From: Isoetes engelmannii
Lineage: Eukaryota > Streptophyta > Lycopodiopsida > Isoetales > Isoetaceae
Reading direction: 5' to 3'
Length of the DNA: 35,566 bases
Assembly: GCA_011763485.2 (NCBI GenBank)
Contig: JAANSK020250384.1
Coordinates: 1 to 35,566 of the forward strand
In this document: positions 1-9,477 of the stretch, piece after piece
Position numbering within the stretch: the stretch's first letter is position 1
Layout: every line of letters begins with the position of its first letter
Position numbers and translations under genes: made by a program
The notes under the pieces: model-generated
Seen by the model: the letters and a program-made list of their open reading frames with translations, nothing else
Told to the model about the DNA's origin: nothing
Databases searched by the model: none

Positions 1-884
1 CCAATTCTCCCAAAAGCTTCCAACATAATTCTCCTCTACAGATATTTTCTACATCTATTCTAGAATCCTAATAAAAAACAATTTTTTCCTATTCTTTATC
101 AAAATATCTCTACTTTATATTACTAAGGTTTTATTTTTCCCATAATTAATTATACGTTGTAATTTATATTCTCTACCACTAGGGTTCGTTACACTAACTA
201 AGTCATTGTGGCTTCAATTACAACATTATTTGCCATATTACTTTGTCGTGGGACTCCTCGCCTTATCTTCAAGATTACTGGCCTGCAAGTCACACTTTGT
301 TAGCCATTTATTTAATGAATTAAAGTTGGTTGTAGGGAACCACCCATTTATCCTACGTGCAGTTTAACATGCATGTGCCTATTCCTATGCTATAGACGTA
401 CATGCCTATGGCTTTAAGCCGTTGGCTAGGGAACATGAACGACTGGATCCCATCCTCGCCCATGGCTACCTTCCAGACTTAATCTACGCGAAGGCGTATG
501 CAGACATTCCTCTGCTGAATGCATGCAAGCGCCCTCGCTAATCATGGCTAAAGAACAAGACGATGTGATCTCATCATCACCACGATTACCTCACTGACTC
601 CTCTACGCGAAGATGGATGCAGACATTCCATGCGGATAAATCAAAGCCAAATGCTGGAAATATTGCAGAGTGCTCTAAATCTACTGGCATGAGGAGCTAG
701 ATTGTAACAATCTTGGTGCAAGAGGCAACCAATAGATTTTTTTCGAGGCAAAAATTCTACTAGATTTGGTTGCAGTCGTGGCAGAGATCGTGGAGAGGTT
801 TGAATGCACATAGTGTACTTGCGAAGTTTAAATACATACTTTTGCACAAGGTTGAAGATGTATATTTATAATGTATTTATCAAG
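1..884. other. Gene-free stretch with an imperfect direct duplication
   Basis: I see no supportable gene. The sequence is AT-rich with short, unsupported open frames. Between about 425 and 632 a segment of roughly 120 bp seems to be present twice. Both halves carry a GCTA..GAACA stretch and end in a near-identical block, TCTACGCGAAG followed by TGCAGACATTCC, at about 484-510 and 602-630. The rest of the two halves is only loosely similar, which suggests an old tandem duplication of non-coding DNA. Confidence 0.4.
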
Positions 885-938
885 CCAATTAGGCCCTCAG
901 GCCTCTTAAGGCCAATTAAGCCCTCAGGCCAGTTAAGG
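885..938. repeat. 27-bp tandem repeat, two copies
   Basis: Two adjacent 27-bp units (885-911 and 912-938) share CCAATTA, GCCCTCAGGCC and TTAAGG and differ at about three positions. The inner GGCCCTCAGGCC is itself close to palindromic. No coding potential is seen. Confidence 0.8.
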
Positions 939-1093
939 TTTAGGGCTTAGTGCTGGAAGAAAGAACCCACATATGTGACGTGTACATATGCTGATATGTA
1001 TATTTACAGCTGGCAGTCACCCTTTCCTCCTCTCTACTTCCTCTCATTCGATCTTTATCACCCTCCTTGGGTTTTAAGTCTAAAATAGCCTTT

Positions 1094-1310
1094 TAACGCC
1101 CTAGGGTGTTATGGAAGCCCGTAACACCCATAACACCCTAGGGATAACACTCATAAAACCTTCGGAGGAGGGTGATAAGGGCGATAACACCCTGGCCCTC
1201 GGGCGTTAATGAGAATAACATTCTCGAGCATTATGGAACACGCCCGAGGGCATTAACGCCCTCGAATGTTATTCCAATAATGCCCTTTGGCCGAGGCGTT
1301 ATCTACACCT
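1094..1310. repeat. Foldback-like block of inverted repeats
   Basis: A dense set of inverted repeats built from variants of TAACGCCC and TAACACCC. Arms 1099-1114 and 1128-1143 are perfect 16-bp reverse complements (CCCTAGGGTGTTATGG against its complement) with a 13-nt loop. Further perfect pairs are 1196-1205 with 1241-1250 (10 bp), 1201-1211 with 1251-1261 (11 bp) and 1213-1223 with 1264-1274 (11 bp). The later pairs compete, so several folds are possible rather than one long stem. It is GC-richer than its surroundings. It may be a foldback element or MITE remnant. I see no flanking target duplication, so the class is open. Confidence 0.65.
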
Positions 1311-1612
1311 TCACTTCAATATAATTTCTAATACCATCTTCAATGACGGCATTCGGATTTTTATCAGCCAGATTAGTTGATTGTTATTGTCAGGCCTTCA
1401 TGGTTAAGGTATCATTTCAATTGAACTGGACAGATCAACTAGCAGCCAGCATGTAGCTTACTTGTTATTATGTATTATATATTCATTGGAGGACCCTATA
1501 GTTTCAAGAGCGTGGTATCTACACGCATATTTGGGCTAATGAAAAAACTAGATTTTGCAACAAAACAGACATGGCAAAATATCGGACCAGTATTATGTAA
1601 CATTTTATGTGG
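1311..1612. other. RDR1 3' flank
   Basis: AT-rich sequence downstream of the minus-strand RDR1 stop codon. It should contain the RDR1 3'UTR and polyadenylation region. I see no clear AATAAA on the minus strand and no other gene. Confidence 0.4.
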
Positions 1613-4600
1613 TTAAGTAGCATGTTGTGCATCAAAGTTATTTGCTGATGCTCTCGTGCGTTTGATTTCAAGAAGCTTCTTGGATATGGTCCAAGGGAAG
1701 CTTAGAAGGCGGGCATGTTGAGAATTCCAGTAGTCAGGATCATATGTTACAGTATACCAGGCTGAAGCCTTTGCATTTTGTTCAGCAGCTGATTGAGAAC
1801 CATCACCAGTAAACCAGCTCTTTACTTGCATTTGAAGCTGTTGTAATGCAAACAAAATTCTCTCCTTTGTATCTTCTGATCTCTTCCCAACCCTGTCATT
1901 GTAGTGTTTGTTATGATGTTTTGATAACTTCAAGATGAAACCACTCATAATTTCTGCCTCATTTTCAATTCCATACTGTTCCATTATAGTTGTCAGCTTA
2001 GTATCATAGTGGCTTTTAAGTTGCAGTGCTTCGTCTATATAACTTTCAAATCCATCCACTCGCAAATCATTGTCATACACCATATCTACTGTCATAACTG
2101 AAAGCCTTCCCTCAACTTCCTTTATGGCTCTGAACAACTTGCCAATAACTGTATTGGAAGGATAGCTAAGCTTGTCTTCTTTCTCCATAAAATCGGGATA
2201 TATGAAAGGCCGCAGATTAATTGGAATCGAGGCTGGAGTTCCCGTTTTGGGAAAATCCACAGCAACAGAGAAAAGCTCAGCAAGAAGTATACAGTTCTCA
2301 TTCATAGCCTTATTAAATTCCTTGTCAGCATGCACCAAGTGGGCATTTGCAATCTGCCCTAGACCATCATTCAACATGTGGTTGACAAAAAATTCTTGAA
2401 TCTCCTGGAAGCAGATAGAAATGCCGGTTAGAACTATGACATAGGACTTGCAAACAGTGAAAACGTTTTACTGAAATTTCATCAACCTGAGAAGTCACTG
2501 AATGATCCAGCACTACAGCCGGCGTTGCATCATAATTCATTGGAGCATATCCTGCTTTTGGAATAAGGTCTGCATCCCAACTTACAAAATAGATATCTCC
2601 ATCTAAGTCACTGCCAGAGCATTCATTTGGATGTGGCCTGCAGTTATATGACTTTCATGTTAGAAAACTAAACAAAGGAAAGAGCTCAAACTACAATTCA
2701 GATGCAGAATTACGTTCTTTGAAACAAAGTACCAAGGTTCCCAGACAAAACAGGAGGTCCAGATCCAAAGCATCTCCTAGAATCCACAGGGTTACAGTAC
2801 GAACTTTTGGATGTGGCTTGACAAAACATCGAGAGCAGCTTGATTTATTTCACTCTTATCCATTGCTAGCATTGTTAATGGTGATGAAACTGTTGACCGA
2901 AGTAACAATTAATGTCATTAAGGATAAAAAATGGTGGAAACTACCATAGCCTTTCTAGTGAGAGTTGTATGAATAAAATGTCGGATTATCTGAGAATATG
3001 TAGTCAAATATAAAACCAATTTTTTTCCTAACTTCAACCTCGTAAAACAAACAATAAAGCTTACAGAAGCTGGCTATAAAGCTTATATGAGGTAACTTGA
3101 CTTTGCACACAGGGTTGTCAAAAACATTTATGACTTTAATCAACTGCATTAATAACTATACACAACAGAGTTTCAAATGTGTGCCTACCTGTCTCCTTTT
3201 TGAGGAAAGACAATGCAATCAACCATATGGCTTAATGCTGGCACATCAACAGCTTTCAATATTAGAATATCTCCAGGGTGAAGACAAGGGTTCTTGGCCA
3301 CAATAACCTTTCCTTCTACTACAGTAGCTGTATCACGTTTGGTAACGCCCTTCCTAGATTGAGGCTTCCCGAGACCATCATCTAAAATATGGCAGGATCC
3401 TGGGGTGGGGGAAACTTGTATAAAGACTTCGCCATAATTGAGTGCTCCTATCTCATCTAAACAGCCCAGTAAGCATCGACCTTTTGGTACAAGAATTCGA
3501 GATTTTGTTCTTAACATCAAGAGCTGATAGGCTTTAAAAGCCTGTAGCAAACTATTTAGATAGGGTTCAGAGCGCGCAATGTATCCTGCTTGAATCATCT
3601 CTACAATAACTCTGTGTGTATCCCCTGAGCATCCTGCCTGTACGATTTCCATTGCCAATAAAGGATCTTCTAGAAGGTTATCGAGGTGTTCTACAGCCGC
3701 CTTCTGCATTTCCTCAAAAACATAATCTTCTATACCCAAAGTGGACAATAAAATAATTACCTGACGGTTTAAATAGCATGGAATATAGCGACACCAAAAC
3801 AGCACATCTAGGCTAGTACGGTCTGATGTGAACTTGCGCATGCTGTCTCGTAAGGATAACTTTGCAAAGGATGTTGGATCTACTGCTACAACACCTTTAT
3901 ATCCCCCATACCGTATCTGAAAAGCTGATGGAACATGTTTTGTAATCCCACATTTCTCAGCAACCTGCATTGCAAAAGCTTTTGAAATCTTGCCAATACC
4001 ATCTGAAAAGATGTATTCTTGATCACCGACAATTTTAATAATGTCTTTTATACAAGAGACTTCATTAGGAAATACATGTAGTGAGTGCATAGAGCTGGAA
4101 AAGCTCTGGCCCATGCGGGCAGCACACTTAGCTACATTCTTTATGTTCTGAAAATCACCCATCCAAGCTCGGATGCTTTCAGCAGTTGTCTCTCCACACT
4201 TTGCAAACATCCAGCATGAGTGCTCACGAAGCTGGCTATTGGAAAAAGCTAAAAACTCAAAGTGCTTATCCCCAACCTGAATGCCAGTCCTCAAGACTTC
4301 AAGAAAATGGTGGTAAACATCAGAAACCATGTCTTCTGCTGATGCCCCAATTGAGCCAGGGGTAGGAAGGGACAGTACAGTCGGTTGAAGTCTTTTCAAA
4401 TCTTCATCAACAAACGAGACTCGGACAAAGTTATCATGCATGTTGGCATAATTCCTGGTAACACGATTTGATAAATCAACTTCTGGTTGCATACAATAAA
4501 CCTTACTTGGTGTTACCAGTATGCGATTGACAAGCATATAGCCATCTACCAATGTGATAGGCGGCGAGCATTCATGAGAAGGGATCATTTCCTGAATAGT

Positions 4601-5900
4601 GGTGAGTGGATCAAAGCACGTGCTCTGGAGCCTAGACAGGTTTTGCAGCAGAGAAACTGCTAGATCAGGTTTTAATGTACTGAGAAAATTATAGAACCTA
4701 TCTGTCAGGCCAGATGGATTGAGGTTTCCCCATTGTACAAGATGGTTTACAGTAAATATAAGCCTTGTTGAAAAATCAAACGAGGGAACTTTTAGAATAG
4801 GCACAACTGCCTGCGTAGAGGCATAATGAGATGCCTCCTCTACCAATAGTCTATTTGAAACAAACGATTCAGATTCTCTATGAAAATTGGTCAATGCATC
4901 CAACGTTTTCTTATATTCAGCAGAATCTTTACTGTGGAAGCCAAGACAGTATACAAGAGATTGTCCAATACTTTTAAATGACGTAAAATCTGTTGTGCGT
5001 GTCCATTGTCCTGGGTCAACTTTGTAATATCTATAGTTATCAGGATACTCCATAAACCCATTCAAGCATTCTCCTGCCTTCTCAAGCAAGGATGACATGA
5101 GCTGAAGCATCCGGTCATTTCTCTTCAGTTCAGAGATTCTTTTGTAGATATGAGGTGGATTATACACCTGAATAAGATGAAGTTACAGATGAACAAACGT
5201 AGGCTTTTAACATCTAAAAGCTTCACATTCCTACTTTATAGTGCATGTTCACAAAGAAAAAAAAGAGGTCAAGAAGGAAAGCATCTCATACCTTAGTCCA
5301 TCTGAAAATATAATTAGGCAGAGACTAGAACTTTGAATTGTTATAGAAGGTGCAAAATTTGGCACAAACCTTTAGTAAAACAGCACTTGAATCTTCTTTG
5401 GCTATAACAGTCTCGCAAGCGCTCAGGATATCTCCAGATTTGAACTCCATTTTGTATTCAGAACCAGATACAGGTTCTCTCAACAGAATGCTAACGTCAG
5501 AGGTTTGGCAATCAACTTCAAGTACAACATTACCGGAAGCCCGCCATAACTGATGAAAGCACTCCTCGCTTTTCAAATTACCCAAAAGCAAATCAACATT
5601 CTCTACTCGTACAATTTGTTTTGGAGGGGGGAGAATGAGTCTCAAAGAACGATCTGCCCGTAGTCTATGCCCATCAAAAATAAGATCATTTTTTTCTGCT
5701 AATGCTAGCGCCCGCGCAGCTTGATCCTCTGTCTCAAACTGGACATATCCAAACCCTTTAGACTTCCAGTTATGATGCTCTGTAACAACATTACATGCCC
5801 AAACAGAACCTTTGCCGACCTTGGACTCCAAAAACTCAACCAGCTCCTTAGCATTGGCTGTAAAGGGGATACTCGAGAGGCGGATGACGGAGTTAGCCAT
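1613..5900 (-). CDS. RDR1: RNA-dependent RNA polymerase, RDR1 type, complete, 4 exons
   Basis: Copies single-stranded RNA into dsRNA, which Dicer-like enzymes cut into siRNAs. RDR1 is known for antiviral and salicylate-responsive silencing. Exons (minus strand): 5900-5370, 5167-3189, 2637-2487, 2404-1613. All three introns (202, 551 and 82 bp) are GT-AG and all phases join, giving 3453 nt and 1150 aa; RDR1 proteins are usually about 1110-1130 aa. Exon 1 carries an RRM at about residues 4-75 with RNP1 KGFGYVQF (48-55). RdRP landmarks follow: RVSFVDEDL (~421), IRAWMGDF, GQSFSSS, FSDGIGKIS (~561), GGYKGVVAVDP (~596), NPCLHPGD (~800) and VDCIVFPQKG. The catalytic DLDGD is at 847-851, encoded in the small exon 3. 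RDR1 rather than RDR2 is favoured by FTSFKSIGQS, AVDVPALSHMVDC and AVDFPKTG. The motif is preceded by CSGS where plant RDR1 normally has CSGG. No in-frame break was found. The ATG at 5900 is the first codon of the RRM and I see no better start. Confidence 0.94.
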
Positions 5901-6060
5901 GGGTTTTAGCTATCCTAAAACCTCAGAATGAACATGAGTGGTTGATATCGGGAGTCCATGTACGTGAGGTATGTAGTAGATAGAGCTTACTTTCATTTGT
6001 TTGTAGCCATGGTCACAAGTTGTCCAATGACGAAATAAAAAAGTGGTAGGTATGGAAATG
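5901..6060 (-). promoter_or_regulatory. Putative RDR1 5'UTR and proximal promoter
   Basis: Sequence immediately upstream of the RDR1 ATG on the minus strand. I could not pick a confident TATA box or a W-box cluster here. Only about 160 bp separate the ATG from the SINE-like copies that follow, so part of the promoter may be transposon-derived. The assignment rests on position alone. Confidence 0.3.
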
Positions 6061-6450
6061 AACTAGTGGTTAGAGTTTTTAGTTACCTAGTAGTTAGGAC
6101 TTCGAGTTGGAATGTCTTGCACTAGGTTGCCATGGGATAGGAGAAATGGGTGACTGTAGGTCTCCTCATGTGTTGGTGGTAGTCTAGTAATTAGGCATTC
6201 TAGTTGCGGTGTAAGGTTCAGAGCCCACTGGTTACCCTATGATGAAGTGGGTGTTGAGTGCAAGACTCATCAGTGTCGTACCATCAGATGAAGTGGGTGA
6301 GTGCAAGTCTCATCAGTGTCGTACCATGAAATGAAGTGGGGGAGTGCAAGTCTCTCAGTAGTCATATGGACAAGGAACTGTCATTAAGTCTTAAAGGATT
6401 TTGTTAAAGTAGCGTCAGTGGTGGTCTAGTGGTTTAGGCCTTCGAGGAAC
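6061..6450 (+). mobile_element. Cluster of tRNA-derived SINE-like copies
   Basis: Three related heads occur in one orientation, each with a CTAGTRGTTAGG-like core: about 6088-6110, 6178-6200 and 6420-6445. The third has a perfect Pol III A-box, TGGTCTAGTGG at 6422-6432 (consensus TRGYNNARNGG). The second has an A-box-like TAGTCTAGTAA at 6180 and a B-box-like GGTTCAGAGCC at 6215-6225, about 25 nt apart as in tRNA genes. The first two copies also share a body resembling GAARTGGGTGA...CTCATCAGTGT. Together this fits a tRNA-headed plant SINE family inserted repeatedly or locally duplicated. The family name is not known to me, and individual ends and target duplications are not resolved. Confidence 0.5.
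6241..6359 (+). repeat. 43-46-bp tandem repeat inside the SINE-like cluster
   Basis: Units at 6241-6286 (46 bp), 6287-6329 (43 bp) and 6330-6359 (partial) share GATGAAGTGGG, GAGTGCAAG and CTCATCAGTGTCGTACCAT. They form the tail of the second SINE-like copy, so the SINE body has expanded in tandem. Confidence 0.8.
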
Positions 6451-6534
6451 ATTATTAAAGATGTTACAACCATACAAACATCAGACATGAATATATGAAT
6501 GGCGTAAGAGAACAAGACACTGGCACATCTAGCG

Positions 6535-6750
6535 TTGAACCGGAATGTCAAACCCCATGCTGAAGGGCCCTTCCTATATCAACAAGGGAGCCAGATCCAG
6601 AACTTTCTAGAAGAATGTTCCTGGAACTTTCTGGACTCTAATGAATATTTCAGAACATTCTACGACGGCGACGAGTTGACGGAGCTAGAGCTGGAGTACT
6701 TAGACTCAGCTTATCCAGGTAACGCCAGTGGAACTCAAAAACTTTACTAG
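6535..6750 (+). other. Open segment of unknown nature with heat-shock-element-like words
   Basis: An open frame of 71 codons with an acidic stretch (ELTELELEYLDS) and a donor-like CCAG|GTAACG near 6720. I recognise no protein family. The same DNA holds heat-shock-element-like words in a 56-bp stretch: TTCTAGAA (6605-6612), TTCCTGGAA (6618-6626) and GAACATTC (6653-6660). It lies about 0.7 kb upstream of the RDR1 start codon. It could be a captured or decayed exon, a distal regulatory segment or chance. I do not call it a gene. Confidence 0.25.
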
Positions 6751-6869
6751 GAGCATTAAACATATTATTTGTAGGTTTCTAGGTGCGATCACTTAGATTC
6801 CCAATCAATGAAGTAGTACAGACATCGTCGAAAGAACTTAGAATCCTTAGAATCCAAAATATTTCAAAC

Positions 6870-7003
6870 CTTGAATTGTTCATAATCATCAATGTCAATT
6901 GGAGGCGGTTGAAACACACCCCAACCCCTATACATAAAGTAAACCAGTATAAAGGTAGAACGTGTGCCCAAGCCATGAAAATATCCAAAGAAACACACAT
7001 AAG
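6870..7003 (-). pseudogene. Exon-like fragment of an unrecognised membrane protein
   Basis: On the minus strand a strong polypyrimidine acceptor (TTCTCTCTCTAG) precedes 134 bp of open sequence ending at a donor, TTCAAG|GTTTG. In the frame reading YVCFFGYFHGLGTR the exon encodes a hydrophobic stretch, then RGWGVFQPPPIDIDDYEQFK, which looks like the cytosolic tail after a membrane segment. I found no partner exon within 300 bp either side, so it is probably an isolated relic or a transposon-captured exon. The family is not recognised. Confidence 0.3.
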
Positions 7004-7296
7004 CTAGAGAGAGAAGAGGGTTAGACCATCTTAACTTCAGAGTATGCACAGTTAGATACTACCTTATGAAGGAAGTTTGAATACTAACTCTTAGGGCCTT
7101 TCCTAAGGCAAGAGTGGATGGCCAGTTAGATGCAATAACGCCAGGGTTCCACTTCCATCTGCCCCCCTCCCAAGCCTTGCGAATATAGGATCAACTACGA
7201 ACGCTAGATGAGGGATCTAGAGTTAGGGACTATAGCACCCGTAGAAGGCCCATAATACTACCTCCAAGTCGCACGTCTCGACGATCTAACTATATA
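7004..7296. other. Gene-free spacer
   Basis: Nothing recognisable. It is the left flank of the first copy of the 1.8-kb repeat. Confidence 0.4.
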
Positions 7297-9115
7297 TGGA
7301 GTCTAGAAATACTTTGTTATATGTAGGTTTGGACCGGGACACACTGGACCCGAACCAACCTGGGGACTCAGTGAGTAAATCTAGGTTCCGAACTCAGAGC
7401 GTATCCCGATTCTAAACTCTTATGAAGCAAGTCTTAGCTCCAAACTCCAGCTCACCAGAGGAACTCTAACCCCTTGTCCCTTCCGAACATTGCCAACTAG
7501 CGAGAGGAGCTCGTCGGTTCTAGCTGGATTAGAGCCGCACAGGAGGCTGCTACACAACTTGTGGCAATCCCTCTATTGGTCCGTAAAGATCACAATTGGG
7601 CTTGACTTGGGAACCGAAATAGGTTGATGACCTCTAAAACAAGAAGCATACTAACAAATGTAAAGTAATCCTTTGGCCAAGGTTCTAACTACGGGGTCCT
7701 TTCCATGAGATGCATAATAGAGCTCTAAGAGTTCCATCATACATCTTGATCATCCATCCAAAGAGGACATACATCTAGAACATTCATCTAGTCTTAAGAC
7801 TTCATTCCAACTAACCCACAAACGGACTAAGCTAATAAAGCGCAAATGGGATTATGCACTAACCTAAAGGTGTCCATGCTTCAAGCATGAGCTGCTGTAA
7901 TGAAGGGCAAGCTGGTGGATCGGAGTGAGCATGCTAGCTAGCAGGTAAAAGCATGTTAGGGTGTGCACAAAAAAATAACATTTAGGAACCACAAAAGTAC
8001 CCGAAAAAGTAGCAGCATTGGTTTCTGGATACCTGTGTAATATCCTAATAAAAGGTACATTCGAGAATTGCTGCATTTATTTTGGCCTATGATAGCATTA
8101 TCTTTATCTTGAATTTGAATATTAACATGTCCTTGACTTTTATTTTGGATTTTGTATTATTTTTAATTACAAGAAAAATAAAAAAAGTACCCAATTTTGA
8201 AGTACCTAATATAGGCATTTTTGCATAGTGGCACATCCTAATATACTTTCACCCCGGTGCCATCATAAGGAGAGACTGGTCAAAGGCGTGAAAGATATAC
8301 TAAAAGGTATATATAGTGGTTTACGCCTTTTATATATGTACACGTATAAAATTGTGTAAAGCATATAAGGCGGTCTAGCATACATTTAGATGTGTATATG
8401 GACTATCCTATGGCATCTATGGCGGCTCGGGGAGCATGTCCATTTCCCACATCACCTTATGTAGCATCTATATCGGTTCATAGGGCGGAAGCAGTGACGT
8501 AACATCCTATGTTGTATGTATAATGTGTACAACTGCGAGGAGTATTACACTCTTTCGCTCTTAAAGAAGGCGGATGTCGTTCTTGATGTCATTGCCATTA
8601 ACCTAACAACATTAACTAGCTACACAATTTTAAATAATATCTCATCCTTTAGAAAACTTGGTCCAATATTTCACAAGGTCTCAAGGTAGCTATGACATAC
8701 CTTTAATAAAAAAAAATATATTGACTAGATTGTGTGTTGCTTTGGGTTAGGGATTCGGAAGGACAGGCAGTTCCTCTCCAAATCGGTGTCCTTCACTTGC
8801 AAATTCTTTGCTTTATTAAGTGACTTTAAAAAGATGGACTATTTGTCTTTGCTTGTCTAAATTCAAGTTCGAATGCCCTGTCTTTCTCTTCTTTTGCTTC
8901 TGACATCTCCATCCTTCTGGAATTCTCGTCCTTCTTGGAGTTGTTTTTCTCTTTCTCTCACGGCTACCTTTCCATCCCTTCTGCTCAAGATCTGCAATTG
9001 ATCCGCTTAGATTTTTTTTCTTCCCTCGCTTGATTTGGTGTTCTCTAATCATTTCATGGCCTTCTATTTAATCCTAGCTCTTGTACTCTCTTTTTCATCA
9101 TCTATGAATAATTAC
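7297..9115. repeat. 1.8-kb direct repeat, copy 1
   Basis: Begins TGGAGTCTAGAAATACTTTG and matches 9478-11255 in the same orientation along its whole length, with scattered substitutions and small indels. Compared with copy 2 it keeps a segment of about 65 bp (near 7995-8065) that copy 2 lacks. It has no coding capacity I can support. The right 250 bp is pyrimidine-rich (TTTCTCTTCTTTTGCTTCTGA type) and resembles a leader or promoter region. A short perfect palindrome, CATGCTTCAAGCATG, occurs near 7876 and again in copy 2. The element class is unknown. Confidence 0.85.
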
Positions 9116-9477
9116 TATGAAATTTAAATTAGCATAGAAAACCACTACAATAGACACTAATGTGATTAACCATCACCATACTCATAATGATGTTGAAAAA
9201 CTCATACAACAAACCACTATCAATTCAATAAATTGTGATATTTCAAGAAACCATCATGAATGACCACTATTGCATTAAAAACCAGTGCCAAAAACCATTA
9301 CCAGTTCTAACAAACCATGCTCCAAGAAAAAACCAACATGAATAACTATGTACGAATTATAAAAACCACAATAATATGTGGTTTTTATTAAGGATGAAAA
9401 AATTCATATAAAAAACCATGTCAATAGTGGTTTGTCAGTGGTAAATTTTCACGGTTAATTTTTTGGGTGCCTTGTGA
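9116..9477. repeat. AACCA-motif-rich spacer between the direct repeats
   Basis: This spacer of about 360 bp carries roughly a dozen AACCAC/AACCAT words (AACCACTA, AACCATCA and similar), mostly on the plus strand and a few inverted (GTGGTTT). A perfect 10-bp hairpin, AAAAACCACA (9361-9370) with TGTGGTTTTT (9377-9386), has the 6-nt loop ATAATA. Clusters of one short word in both orientations are typical of subterminal regions of CACTA or hAT DNA transposons, but I find no matching terminal inverted repeats. Confidence 0.45.

Noticed and set aside
2719-2949. 76-codon plus-strand open frame in an RDR1 intron
   Set aside because: It lies within the GT-AG intron 2638-3188 and has no recognisable domain.
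9116-9477. The spacer as a complete CACTA transposon
   Set aside because: A CACTACAA word occurs near 9145, but I find no matching TTGTAGTG at the other end and no 3-bp target duplication.
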